A stretch of 18,425 bases of DNA from Planctomycetales bacterium (GCA_027451455.1 DAIDJI010000022.1:1-18425), one strand, 5' to 3'. Shown: positions 5,888 to 14,053, counted from the first letter of the stretch. Notes: generated from the sequence alone by a model not told the origin. Made by a program: numbers and translations.

Positions 5888-8267
5888 GATACCGCTGGCG
5901 GACCCGGCGGAACCTGGCCAGGTCGGATTCCCATTGGGACATGATCGCACTCACAGGCTTTCCGGCGAGGATCTCCTGATAAGTGGCCCGATGGCAGAGC
6001 AGTTTAAGGAGACCCTCGGGCTTCCAGGCCTCAGGATAGAGAGCATGGAGCCGAGAGGCCATCGCGATTCCGAGCCGGAGCGGGTCAAACCGCGCCCAGT
6101 CGTCGACGACGATGTAGACGCCTCCGCACCGGGCCCCGGCGTACTGCCGTTCCTTTGGCACGAACTCGATCGGAAGGAAGCGAACGCCAGGGATCTTCTC
6201 GGCGTTCATCGCCGAGGCGAACGCCCGAGGGTCGATCCAGGGGGCTCCGAGACGCTCAAACGGGGTGTCGGTACCGCGTCCGGTCGCGAGGTTGGTCGCC
6301 TCCAGAAGGCCGATGCCGGGGTAGATCATCGCCTCGGTCAGGCTGCGCATGTTGGGTGAGGGATTGGTCCAGAGCAGGCCCGTCCGGTCGAAGAGATCGT
6401 CGCGCGACCACCCCTTGCAGGCGATCACCTGCAACTTCGCCCCGATTTTGCGTTCGGTGTTGTAGAGCTGGGCGAGCTCGCCGAGGGTCATCCCGTGTCG
6501 GACGGGGAGGTCGTGGTAGGCGATGAACGAGGCGAATTCCGGGTCGCGCAAGGGGCCCGCGACAATCCGGCCGCCGATCGGATTCGGGCGGTCGAGGACC
6601 ACGACCTCCTTGCCGTTCTCGCTTGCCGCTTCCAGCACAAGGCCCAGGGTGCTGATGTAGGTGTAGAAGCGAACGCCGACATCCTGCACGTCGATCGTTA
6701 GCACGTCGACGCCTTCCAGGTCCTTCGCACTCGGCTTGCGACTCTTGCCGTAAAGGCTGACGATCGGCAGACCGGTGGACTCGTCCACGCCGTCGGGAAC
6801 CTTGCTATCCATCACGCCCCGGATGCCGTGCTCGGGGCTGAAGAGTTTCACCAGCTTGATCTCGGGCGATCGGAACATCACATCGACGGTCGAGGCCCCG
6901 CCGCGGGTCCGTCCCGTCTGGTTTGTCACCAGGGCGACCCGCTTGCCGCGGATCGGTCGAAAGTTTTGCTCCACAAGGACATCGATCCCGCACCGGACGT
7001 CTGCTGGCGGCTCGGATCGCCGATTCGGATCGGCCGCCGGCGTGGACGTCGAGGCAACGGCGACCGGAAGCGCCGGCACATCGAGGATCGCGGCAGCGGC
7101 GAGGGTGGCGACCTCGTAACGGAGCGCGGTCGGCGAGGCGCCCTTGCCGTCGGGATGGAGCCGGCTCGTGAGGAGGATGACGAAGGTCTGGGTCTCGGGA
7201 TCGATCCAGAGGCTCGTCCCGGTGAACCCGGTGTGGCCGAAGCTGATAGGCCCGAAGAGGGCGCCTCGGGTCGCGCTCTGGGAGGTCTGCACGTCCCATC
7301 CGAGCCCCCGGCGCTGGCTGGAAGGAGTTGAGGCCGCGTCGATCATGGTCCGGACTGTCAAGGGTGAGAGAATCCGCCGGCCATCCGGTCCACTACCGCC
7401 GTTGAGCATCATCTGGGCGAAGATCGCGAGGTCGTCGGCGGTCGCGAAGAGGCCCGCATGGCCAGCCACCCCACCGAGCGCCCGAGATCGCGGGTCGTGG
7501 ACGGTCCCGCGGAGCATCGGCCCGCCCGGCTTTTCGGGCTCCGTGGGCGCGATCCGATCGACCGGGAGGGTGCCGTGCCCCTCACCCCGACGATCGACCG
7601 GCCGGAAACCGGATTCGGCCATTCCGAGCGGACCAAAGATCCGATCGCGGGCGAAGAGGTCGAGAGGCTTGCCGCCCAACTTCTCCACGATCCGGCCCAG
7701 GATCAGGAAGCCGACATCCGAGTACAGGAATTGCTCGCCCGGCGTCGCCACGAGATCAAGCTCGGCGATCCGATTCCAGGCCGCCTCGGGGCCTTCGCGG
7801 TAGTCCTCGATCGGATCGTCGGGGATCAGCCCCGCCCGATGGCGGAGGAGCTGCTCGACCGTGATCGAGCCCTTTCCGTGGTTGTCGAACTCCGGGAGGA
7901 GCCGGCCGAGTCGGTCGTCGAGCCGGAGTTTCCCCTCCTCGATGAGGATCAGGATCGAAGTCGCGGTCGCGATGGGTTTTGTGAGAGAGGCCATGTCGAA
8001 GGCCGTCTCCCGGGTCATCGGCTCGGCAGTCGGCGCAAGCGATCTCCGCCCCGAGGCCCGGGCGTAGACGATCGATCCGCGTCTCCCGACCAGCGCAACC
8101 GCTCCGGGGACCTGCCCACGCGCAATGGCCTGGTCGATCGCGCCGTCGATCCGGCGGAGACGATCGGCGTCCATCCCGACGGACGCAGGATCAGCCACCG
8201 GCAGGCCCGCGAGGGAATTTGGCGTCATCAAGAGGCAAAGTAGCAAGAAGACCGCACCGGGTCGCAC
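5877..8267 (-). CDS. Exported two-domain enzyme: beta-lactamase-fold serine hydrolase fused to NamZ exo-muramidase (DUF1343)
   Basis: A 796-residue fusion. Residues 1-21 are a signal peptide (MRPGAVFLLLCLLMTPNSLA). Residues about 25-400 form a class C beta-lactamase-like domain: catalytic SLTK at 94-97, YSD at 182-184 and HTG at 345-347. A Pro/Ala/Thr linker (about 402-424) leads to a DUF1343 domain to the end, with VTNQTGRTRGG, FSPEHG (476-481), IDVQDVGVRFYTY (525-537), VLDRPNPIGG, PSPNMRSLTEAMIYPG and GRGTDTPFERLGAPW. DUF1343 is the NamZ family, which removes N-acetylmuramic acid from the non-reducing end of peptidoglycan fragments. The glutamate in PEHG is the proposed catalytic residue. 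In Bacillus subtilis, separate neighbouring genes code NamZ (YbbC) and AmiE (YbbE), an amidase of the beta-lactamase fold, so the fusion suggests peptide removal plus MurNAc release by one exported protein. The GTG start has GGGAGG 8 nt upstream (8276-8281). The last 11 bp overlap the convergent phosphatase gene. Confidence 0.88.
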   Translation of the reverse strand: MRPGAVFLLLCLLMTPNSLAGLPVADPASVGMDADRLRRIDGAIDQAIARGQVPGAVALVGRRGSIVYARASGRRSLAPTAEPMTRETAFDMASLTKPIATATSILILIEEGKLRLDDRLGRLLPEFDNHGKGSITVEQLLRHRAGLIPDDPIEDYREGPEAAWNRIAELDLVATPGEQFLYSDVGFLILGRIVEKLGGKPLDLFARDRIFGPLGMAESGFRPVDRRGEGHGTLPVDRIAPTEPEKPGGPMLRGTVHDPRSRALGGVAGHAGLFATADDLAIFAQMMLNGGSGPDGRRILSPLTVRTMIDAASTPSSQRRGLGWDVQTSQSATRGALFGPISFGHTGFTGTSLWIDPETQTFVILLTSRLHPDGKGASPTALRYEVATLAAAAILDVPALPVAVASTSTPAADPNRRSEPPADVRCGIDVLVEQNFRPIRGKRVALVTNQTGRTRGGASTVDVMFRSPEIKLVKLFSPEHGIRGVMDSKVPDGVDESTGLPIVSLYGKSRKPSAKDLEGVDVLTIDVQDVGVRFYTYISTLGLVLEAASENGKEVVVLDRPNPIGGRIVAGPLRDPEFASFIAYHDLPVRHGMTLGELAQLYNTERKIGAKLQVIACKGWSRDDLFDRTGLLWTNPSPNMRSLTEAMIYPGIGLLEATNLATGRGTDTPFERLGAPWIDPRAFASAMNAEKIPGVRFLPIEFVPKERQYAGARCGGVYIVVDDWARFDPLRLGIAMASRLHALYPEAWKPEGLLKLLCHRATYQEILAGKPVSAIMSQWESDLARFRRVRQRYLIY

Positions 8268-8364
8268 GTCCGGGACCTCCCGAGGTTGAGGAGCGTATGG
8301 CGTTCCGTCCGGCGACCAGCGTATCAGGAATCGCCGCGACGATCAGCCAGTCCGCTCCACTCGC

Positions 8365-8393
8365 TTGACGACGGACGACCGGCGGGGTTAACT
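8365..8393 (+). promoter_or_regulatory. Possible sigma-70-like promoter for the SGNH hydrolase gene
   Basis: TTGACG (8365-8370) resembles a -35 box and is 17 nt from TTAACT (8388-8393), a poor -10 match. It lies in the 177-bp divergent region between the NamZ fusion gene and the SGNH gene, about 50 bp before the chosen ATG. The -10 similarity is weak. Confidence 0.25.
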
Positions 8394-8444
8394 GATCGAA
8401 CGTGCGATGATTGGCCATCAATATCGAACCGGCTCTCTCTCCTG

Positions 8445-9839
8445 ATGTCGAAACGACTCTTCCGATCGCGATCGGCCGGCCCGGATGCGGGGGCAACGGG
8501 ATCGTTCTCACCTACCGCCGAGCGGACTCGCCGCCGTCATCGTATCTTTCGTCTACTGATCGTGCTGATCACGGCAGCGGTGATCGCGGCGATTCTCGGG
8601 ATCTCGCCCGTCGGCCGATTTCTGGTTCTTGCCGGCATCGAGCGTGCGCGGAACGAGATGGAGCGAAGAATCCTCGGCTCGGTCTCCCGAGATCGGATCA
8701 ATGCCGAGTGGAAAGTCCGCCGCCGCCGAGGGCTCGATCTCACCCATCAGAGCCTCACCCGGTTCTACCAGGGGACGACCGAGGAGATGCGCGAGCTCTT
8801 CCGGATCACGGAGATGGACCCCGAGCATGCCCTGGTCCGATACGGCCGGGCCGACCAGGGTTTCCTGCTCTCGCCCCAGGTCTTCGAGCCCGACGAGAAG
8901 GGGCGATCGTATCGGTTGCGGCCGAACACGAAATCCGTCTGGCTCCGGCAGATTACCCTGCTGAACGGGCCGTTCGGCCTGTTCCAGGTCCGCGATACGC
9001 CCGAGATCCGCGCCGCCGCCGGGAAGGCCGGGGCGATCGTTGACGAGACCTCGATCACAACGACCAACTCATGGGGTCTCCGTGGCCCCGAGCCTGACCT
9101 CTCGGCCCCGATCCGAGGGATCGCGCTGGGGGATTCTTTCATGCAGGGGATGTTTAACGGCGATAACGATACCCCGCCGCTGGCCCTCCAGCGCTACCTG
9201 GCCGACGCCTGGAAACGCCCTGTCACCGTGGTCAACACCGGGCACATCGGCTACTCGCCTGAGCAATATTATTACTCGCTCCTCGAATATGGCGACCGCG
9301 TAAAGCCCTGGTTTGTGGTGATTAGCGTTTGCCCGAACGACTTCGGCGACGGGATGTCCGTGATTCGGGGCGAGGGAGATTGGTATGAGGAGGCCGGATA
9401 CTGGCTCGACCAGATCCGGCAGTGGTGCACCTCCCGGAATGCGCTCTATCTGATCGTCCCGGTGCCGACCAACGTGCAGATCGAGGGAGTCCGGGTCGAC
9501 GAGGCCTATCCCTCACCCCTCCTCCGAGTTTTCCGGACCAGCTCGCTCCGCTACTGCGACCCGCTCAACGAATTCACGGACGAGTTCCTGCGGCGCCGCC
9601 TCGACGGAGAGAAGCTGGGCCGCCCGATCTCCCGATGCGATTTGTTTAACTATCAGATCAACGACGACCACTTTTCGCCCGTCGGCGCGAGGCTCTGGGC
9701 GAAGATTGTCGGTCGTCGGCTGACGCTTCTGATCAACCTCTCCGAGCCACCGCCGGCCTATGTCCCACCGGGCGTGAAGCCATCCTCGGTGGTGCCAGGC
9801 CCCGATCATCCGGATAAGTTGAAGAAGCCGGGTCGATGA
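8445..9839 (+). CDS. Membrane-anchored SGNH/GDSL-family hydrolase
   Basis: A 464-residue protein. A basic N-terminus with one membrane helix (about 34-52) anchors it, and the rest probably lies outside the cytoplasm. SGNH blocks can be seen in order: GIALGDSFMQG with the nucleophile Ser231 (block I); NTGHIGYSP (about 265-272, block II glycine); VVISVCPNDFGDG with Asn298 (block III); and DDHFSPVGARLW with Asp407 and His409 (block V). The family cleaves or transfers acyl esters; exported members often deacetylate or acetylate polysaccharides, and the location near an export gene and a peptidoglycan hydrolase fits this, but the substrate is not shown. A 150-residue region with no clear family (about 70-220) precedes the catalytic domain. 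The ATG at 8445 is chosen because translation upstream of it does not look like protein; its ribosome binding site is weak. Confidence 0.8.
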   Translation: MSKRLFRSRSAGPDAGATGSFSPTAERTRRRHRIFRLLIVLITAAVIAAILGISPVGRFLVLAGIERARNEMERRILGSVSRDRINAEWKVRRRRGLDLTHQSLTRFYQGTTEEMRELFRITEMDPEHALVRYGRADQGFLLSPQVFEPDEKGRSYRLRPNTKSVWLRQITLLNGPFGLFQVRDTPEIRAAAGKAGAIVDETSITTTNSWGLRGPEPDLSAPIRGIALGDSFMQGMFNGDNDTPPLALQRYLADAWKRPVTVVNTGHIGYSPEQYYYSLLEYGDRVKPWFVVISVCPNDFGDGMSVIRGEGDWYEEAGYWLDQIRQWCTSRNALYLIVPVPTNVQIEGVRVDEAYPSPLLRVFRTSSLRYCDPLNEFTDEFLRRRLDGEKLGRPISRCDLFNYQINDDHFSPVGARLWAKIVGRRLTLLINLSEPPPAYVPPGVKPSSVVPGPDHPDKLKKPGR

Positions 9840-9877
9840 ACCGCCATTCATGACCCCGTGTCGGAATTCTCGACGGC

Positions 9878-9907
9878 TTGACCGGTTCCGTCCGGAAGGG
9901 GTATCGT
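9878..9907 (+). promoter_or_regulatory. Likely promoter for aspS
   Basis: TTGACC (9878-9883) and TATCGT (9902-9907) are separated by 18 nt, close to sigma-70-type boxes. They sit in the 118-bp gap between the SGNH gene and aspS, placing the start of transcription about 44 bp before the aspS ATG. Confidence 0.4.
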
Positions 9908-9957
9908 GATCGGCCGAGACCTAGGCCCGGATTTCCTCGTCGACCGATCGCCGAATC

Positions 9958-11718
9958 ATGCTCTACAAACGAACGCATACCTGCGGTGAACTGAACTCGA
10001 AGCACGTCGGAGAGCCAGTCGTCCTCAACGGATGGGTCGACGCCTGGCGAGATTTCGGCGGGCTGGTCTTCATCGACCTCCGCGACCGATATGGGCTCAC
10101 GCAGGTCGTTTTCGAGCCCGAGGCCGGGGCCGAACTCCAGGCTCGAGCGAGGGATCTCCGGAGCGAGTATGTCGTCGGCATCAAGGGGACTGTCGCTCGA
10201 CGACTTCCGGGCAAGGAGAATCCCAAGCTCCCCACCGGCGAGATCGAGGTTCGCGTCGCGGAACTGGTCGTCTACAACGCGACCCCCACGCCGCCGTTCG
10301 AGATGCACGGAGCCGAGCCGAACGAGGAGCTGAGGCTTACCTACCGATACCTCGACCTCCGCCGCCCGGCGATGCAACAGATCTTCATCGTCCGCCACCG
10401 GCTCGCCCAGCTCATGAGACGAATGATGACCGACATGGGCTTCCTGGAGGTCGAAACGCCGATTCTCGGGCGCAGCACGCCCGAGGGCGCCCGCGACTTT
10501 CTCGTCCCGAGCCGCGTTCATTCCGGCCATTTTTACGCACTGCCACAGTCGCCCCAGCTTTACAAGCAGCTTCTGATGGTTTCGGGGTTCGATCGCTATT
10601 TTCAGATCGCCCGATGCTTCCGCGACGAGGATCTCCGGGCCAACCGGCAGCCGGAGTTCACCCAGCTTGACGTCGAGATGTCGTTCGTGGACGACCACGA
10701 CGTCACGTCGACGATGGAGATCCTGGTCGCCGAGATGGCTCGTGAGTTCACTGGCCAGGAATTGAAGCTGCCGCTCCCCCGGCTCGACTACCACGAGATG
10801 ATGGAGCGATATGGCAGCGATCGGCCGGACCTCCGCTATGATCTTGAATTGAAGGACATCGCCGATATCGCCGAGGCGACCGAGTTCCAGGTTTTCCAGA
10901 AGGCGAAGGAGTCCGGTCACCGGATCCGAGGTCTCTGTGCACCAGGGGGCGGGTCGAAGTACAGCCGGAAGGACCTTGACGGGCTGACCGAGTTCATCGC
11001 CGGGATGGGGGCCAAGGGGCTCGTCTGGCTGAAGGTCGAGGAATCCACCCTGACCGGCCCGACCGCCAAGTTCTTCTCGCCGGAGGCCCAGCAGAAACTT
11101 CGCGATCGCTTCGAGGCCAGGGCCGGCGACCTGATCCTGATTGTCGCGGACACGCAGGCCGTTACCAGCCAGGCCCTCTCGAGCCTTCGGGCCCGGCTCG
11201 CGGCCGAGTTGGCGCTTTACGACCCGAAGACGTTCCATTACTCGTGGATCGTCCGCTTCCCGCTCTTTGCCTGGGACGCCGAGGAAAACCGGTTCGTCGC
11301 CGAGCACCATCCGTTCACCATGCCCCTGTTCGAGGACCTGCACCTGCTCGACACCGAGCCGGCGAAGGTCCGGGCCCAGGCGTACGACCTGGTCATCAAC
11401 GGCGAGGAGGCCGGTGGTGGAACGATCCGGTGCCACGACCCCGAGATCCAGTCGAAGATTTTCGGACTGCTCGGGCTGAGTCCGGAGCAGGCGCAGGAGA
11501 AATTCGGCTTCCTGCTCGGGGCGCTCCGGAACGGAGCGCCGCCTCACGGCGGGATCGCGTTGGGATTCGACCGGCTGGCGATGCTGTACTCGGGTCTGAC
11601 CAACATCCGAGACTGCATTGCCTTCCCGAAGACCGCTCGCGGTACAGACCTCATGACAGGCGCCCCAGGGACGGTCGAGCCTCGGCAACTCCGCGAGCTG
11701 CACATCCGGCCGAGTTGA
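9958..11718 (+). CDS. aspS: Aspartyl-tRNA synthetase, bacterial type
   Basis: A 586-residue class II aminoacyl-tRNA synthetase that charges tRNA-Asp with aspartate; the length is that of the bacterial type. The N-terminal OB fold binds the anticodon (VLNGWVDAWRDFGGLVFIDL at about 22-41). Motif 2 and the surrounding active site are visible (RYFQIARCFRDEDLRANRQP at 213-232, then EFTQLDVEMSF). A GAD insertion domain lies at about 300-410, typical of bacterial AspRS. Motif 3 is GGIALGFDRLAML. The C-terminus is the usual GAPG-type end followed by LRELHIRPS. At the position that is His in non-discriminating and Leu in the E. coli discriminating enzyme, this protein has Phe33 (RDFGG), so specificity for tRNA-Asn cannot be read off. 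There is no clear ribosome binding site before the ATG, but the N-terminus fits the family exactly. Confidence 0.95.
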   Translation: MLYKRTHTCGELNSKHVGEPVVLNGWVDAWRDFGGLVFIDLRDRYGLTQVVFEPEAGAELQARARDLRSEYVVGIKGTVARRLPGKENPKLPTGEIEVRVAELVVYNATPTPPFEMHGAEPNEELRLTYRYLDLRRPAMQQIFIVRHRLAQLMRRMMTDMGFLEVETPILGRSTPEGARDFLVPSRVHSGHFYALPQSPQLYKQLLMVSGFDRYFQIARCFRDEDLRANRQPEFTQLDVEMSFVDDHDVTSTMEILVAEMAREFTGQELKLPLPRLDYHEMMERYGSDRPDLRYDLELKDIADIAEATEFQVFQKAKESGHRIRGLCAPGGGSKYSRKDLDGLTEFIAGMGAKGLVWLKVEESTLTGPTAKFFSPEAQQKLRDRFEARAGDLILIVADTQAVTSQALSSLRARLAAELALYDPKTFHYSWIVRFPLFAWDAEENRFVAEHHPFTMPLFEDLHLLDTEPAKVRAQAYDLVINGEEAGGGTIRCHDPEIQSKIFGLLGLSPEQAQEKFGFLLGALRNGAPPHGGIALGFDRLAMLYSGLTNIRDCIAFPKTARGTDLMTGAPGTVEPRQLRELHIRPS

Positions 11719-11804
11719 GGCAGGGAGTCTTGCCTCGAACCCGGAACCCGCCTGCGATACAATCGAGGACCACGGGAAGATCGGAGGCCGGAAGGGTTTC
11801 GTCG

Positions 11805-12365
11805 ATGCGAGTGGCGGTGATCCTCCACGAACGGCTCGGGGGGTGGTATCGCCAGTTGCGGCCGAGACTGCCCGGTCTTCCGGTGCGCTGGTTGGAGTCG
11901 CGATCGATCGCCGACCTTGCCGGGAATCTTGATGGTCTGGCCTCCCCGGTCGTCCTGATCGATCTAGGCCGATGGCCGATCGACGGACTTTTGGCCCTGG
12001 AAATGGTTCTCGACCGGGCCCCGGATGCCCGGGTTCTGGTGATGAACCCGGAATCGCTGCCGGACGCAGGCGACCTGGCACGTGAACTCGGAGCGGCGCT
12101 GGTCTGGCCGGGTTTTGCGCCTCCGCCGGAGATCGCCGGACTGATCACGCGATGGGTGGGGCAAGCCCTTGACCGAACGGGGACGGCGGGGTGGTCCCGC
12201 ACAACCTTTGCCGAGAGTTCCACCGAGCCCTGGGGCTGGCTTGCCGAACACCTGGGCGAACCGGTCTCAACCGAGATCCCACGATTCCCACGAACGGGCT
12301 CGGCCCGCCCGCCGAATCACACACTCCCGAACGCCACCTTTCTGCCAACAGGGGATCACGACTGA
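11805..12365 (+). CDS. Orphan protein resembling a degenerate receiver domain
   Basis: A 186-residue protein of unknown function. Its first 120 residues have the alternating pattern of a response-regulator receiver: a beta strand RVAVILHER at the start, VVLIDLG (49-55) with an Asp at the place of the phospho-acceptor, RVLVMNP (76-82), and a LGAALVWPGFAPPPEIAGLI segment near the end. The acidic pair after the first strand and the conserved Lys are not evident, so it is probably not phosphorylated in the usual way. Residues from about 130 on are Pro/Thr-rich and look disordered. AAGGG about 8 nt before the ATG supports the start; an aspS-strand frame remains open far upstream but is only overlap with aspS. 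It follows aspS by 86 bp, and its TGA overlaps the mrp ATG by one base (TGATG), so it is probably translationally coupled to mrp. Confidence 0.65.
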   Translation: MRVAVILHERLGGWYRQLRPRLPGLPVRWLESRSIADLAGNLDGLASPVVLIDLGRWPIDGLLALEMVLDRAPDARVLVMNPESLPDAGDLARELGAALVWPGFAPPPEIAGLITRWVGQALDRTGTAGWSRTTFAESSTEPWGWLAEHLGEPVSTEIPRFPRTGSARPPNHTLPNATFLPTGDHD

Positions 12366-13531
12366 TGTTCGGCACGAATAACGCCGCGCCCACCGAACGC
12401 GATGTCCTCGACGCCCTCAAGGGTGTAAAGGACCCTGAGATCGGCCGCGACCTGGTCGACCTGGGGATGATCAAGGATATCAAGGTCAGTGCGCAGGCGG
12501 TTGCCTTGACGGTAAACCTCACCACACCGGCCTGCCCGCTCAAGGCCCAGATCGAGCGGGAGGTTCGCTCGGCGCTTGAGTCGCGGCTCGGGACCGATCG
12601 AGAGATCATCATCACGATGGGGGCGGAGGTCCGCGGCAAACCGATCCCTGAGCGGGGCGACATCCCCGGCATCAAGAATGTGATCGCCGTTGGGTCGGGC
12701 AAGGGGGGCGTCGGAAAGTCGACGATGGCCGCCACCATCGCCTATGGTCTGAAGAGCTACGGCGCGCGGGTCGGTCTGATGGATGCCGACGTTTACGGCC
12801 CCTCCGTCCCACACCTGGTTGGAGCCACGGGGCGGCCGATGGCGCGCGGCGAGCGAATCGAGCCGATCCAGAGCGGCGGGCTCTCGCTCATGTCCATGGG
12901 TTTTCTACTCGAACCTGAAAAAGCCGTCATCATGCGCGGCCCCATGCTCCACGGAATCATCCAGCAATTCTTGCATCAGGTCGAATGGGGACCTCTGGAC
13001 TACCTGGTGATCGACTTGCCGCCAGGGACGGGTGATGTCCCGCTCTCGCTCTCGCAGGCACTTCCGCTCACGGGGGCCGTGGTGGTCTGCACGCCGCAGG
13101 AGGTGGCCCTGCTTGATGCCACGCGTGCGATCTCCATGTTTCGTCAGCTCAAGGTTCCGGTGCTGGGGATGATCGAGAACATGTCGTTCTTCGATGTGGT
13201 GGCCTATCTTCGCGATCGAGGCGGTCCGGGCGCGCAACAGGCCATACCGTCGAGGGGATATTTCGACACGATGGGAGACGAGCGGGTGTATCTGTTCGGC
13301 CGCGGCGGAGCGCGCAGGAAGGCTGAGGAACTGGGTGTTCCGTTCCTGGGCGAGGTCCCGCTCAACATCGGCCTGCGAGAGTCAGGGGACGAGGGGAAGA
13401 TTGAACAGGCGCTGGCGGCCGGCTCGCCGGCGCGTCCGTATTTGCTGGGGGTGGTCGAGCAACTGGCCGCACAGATCAGCGTCCAGAACATCAAGACGCC
13501 CCGAATGCCGAAGCTGGAAGTCATCGGCTAA
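12365..13531 (+). CDS. mrp: Mrp/ApbC-family P-loop ATPase, putative iron-sulfur carrier
   Basis: A 388-residue protein with a MIP18/DUF59 domain (about 10-90, with TTPACPL around the conserved Cys57) followed by a ParA/MinD-like ATPase. The deviant Walker A motif is GKGGVGKST at 112-120; ADVYGPSVPHL (141-151), MRGPMLHGIIQQFLHQVEWG and YLVIDLPPGTGDVPLSL (213-229) are strong family blocks. Family members bind and pass on [4Fe-4S] clusters in the cytoplasm. After GMIENMSFF (268-276) most homologues have a CPxC cluster-binding motif. Here it is missing: residues 277-310 hold about 20 extra residues without cysteine before FGRGGARRKAEELGVPFLGEVPL resumes. The only cysteines in the protein are 57 and 242. 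Other frames across this stretch do not contain the motif either, so a simple frameshift is unlikely. The ATG overlaps the stop of the previous gene. Confidence 0.92.
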   Translation: MFGTNNAAPTERDVLDALKGVKDPEIGRDLVDLGMIKDIKVSAQAVALTVNLTTPACPLKAQIEREVRSALESRLGTDREIIITMGAEVRGKPIPERGDIPGIKNVIAVGSGKGGVGKSTMAATIAYGLKSYGARVGLMDADVYGPSVPHLVGATGRPMARGERIEPIQSGGLSLMSMGFLLEPEKAVIMRGPMLHGIIQQFLHQVEWGPLDYLVIDLPPGTGDVPLSLSQALPLTGAVVVCTPQEVALLDATRAISMFRQLKVPVLGMIENMSFFDVVAYLRDRGGPGAQQAIPSRGYFDTMGDERVYLFGRGGARRKAEELGVPFLGEVPLNIGLRESGDEGKIEQALAAGSPARPYLLGVVEQLAAQISVQNIKTPRMPKLEVIG

Positions 13532-13571
13532 GGGGCTGGGAGAGGCTGTTCCGGTCCTCTCCCTAACAAAG

Positions 13572-13593
13572 CGCGGGGCCATCGGGCCCCGCG
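13572..13593. terminator. Terminator-like hairpin between convergent mrp and arsR-type genes
   Basis: CGCGGGGCC (13572-13580) and GGCCCCGCG (13585-13593) form a perfect 9-bp stem with an ATCG loop. It lies 40 bp after the mrp stop and 8 bp after the stop of the convergent regulator gene. No T run follows on either strand, so termination may be inefficient or factor-assisted; the position suggests it serves both genes. Confidence 0.6.
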
Positions 13594-13600
13594 TGATCGC

Positions 13601-14017
13601 TCACTCGCCGGAGTAGGTGAGGATGAAGTCGTGAAACCGGTATTTCCGGTTGCGCGGCACCTCGCCAGCGGCCGAGAAGAGGCTGAGGAGCAGCTCGCCG
13701 AAATGCTCGGTGCGGACGGTGTAAAAATTGTGCTTTCCCTCGCGGCGCGACTCGATCAGGCCGGAGACGCGGAGCAGGGCGAGGTGGTGGCTGACGGCCG
13801 GCTGGCTCTGTCCGAGTCGGTTACAAAGGTCGGTGACATGCAGTTCACCCTGGGGGGAGAGGGCCAGGTAGAACAGAATGCGAAGTCGGGTCTCGTCGCT
13901 GAGAAGCTTGAAGACCTGGGCCAGTTCGCGGACGGATTGATCGGAGACCTCGGTCCCCGCGGTCGACGCGGCATGCCCATTGGTTTCCGACCCGCGCTTG
14001 GTTTCCTTGCGTGGCAT
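13601..14017 (-). CDS. ArsR/SmtB-family winged-helix transcriptional regulator
   Basis: A 138-residue DNA-binding protein. After a basic, polar tail (1-27) comes the ArsR fold: ELAQVFKLLSDETRLRILFY (31-50), the helix-turn-helix LHVTDLCNRLGQSQPAVSHH (59-78) with LALLRVSGLIESRREGKHNF (79-98) as recognition helix end and wing. The C-terminus (LLLSLFSAAGEVP) is probably the dimer helix. The metal-binding CVC motif of classic ArsR is absent: only one cysteine (Cys65) occurs, so the signal is probably not arsenic. The start ATG at 14017 is chosen over the longer frame because upstream translation is Arg-rich and unlike the family. It is preceded by a 356-bp non-coding stretch full of inverted repeats, which may carry operators or a structured leader. 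The target genes are not known; it may control itself. Confidence 0.85.
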   Translation of the reverse strand: MPRKETKRGSETNGHAASTAGTEVSDQSVRELAQVFKLLSDETRLRILFYLALSPQGELHVTDLCNRLGQSQPAVSHHLALLRVSGLIESRREGKHNFYTVRTEHFGELLLSLFSAAGEVPRNRKYRFHDFILTYSGE

Positions 14018-14053
14018 AGGTGATGAACCTCGAACCTTTCTGGGGAGATGGAG

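Noticed and set aside
9733..12081. A 782-codon open frame on the minus strand opposite aspS
   Set aside because: It lies antisense to aspS and its neighbours, is Arg/Pro/Gly-rich without any family motif, and reflects high third-position G+C. The same applies to long antisense frames at 3595-4926 (minus) and 1101-2267 (plus).
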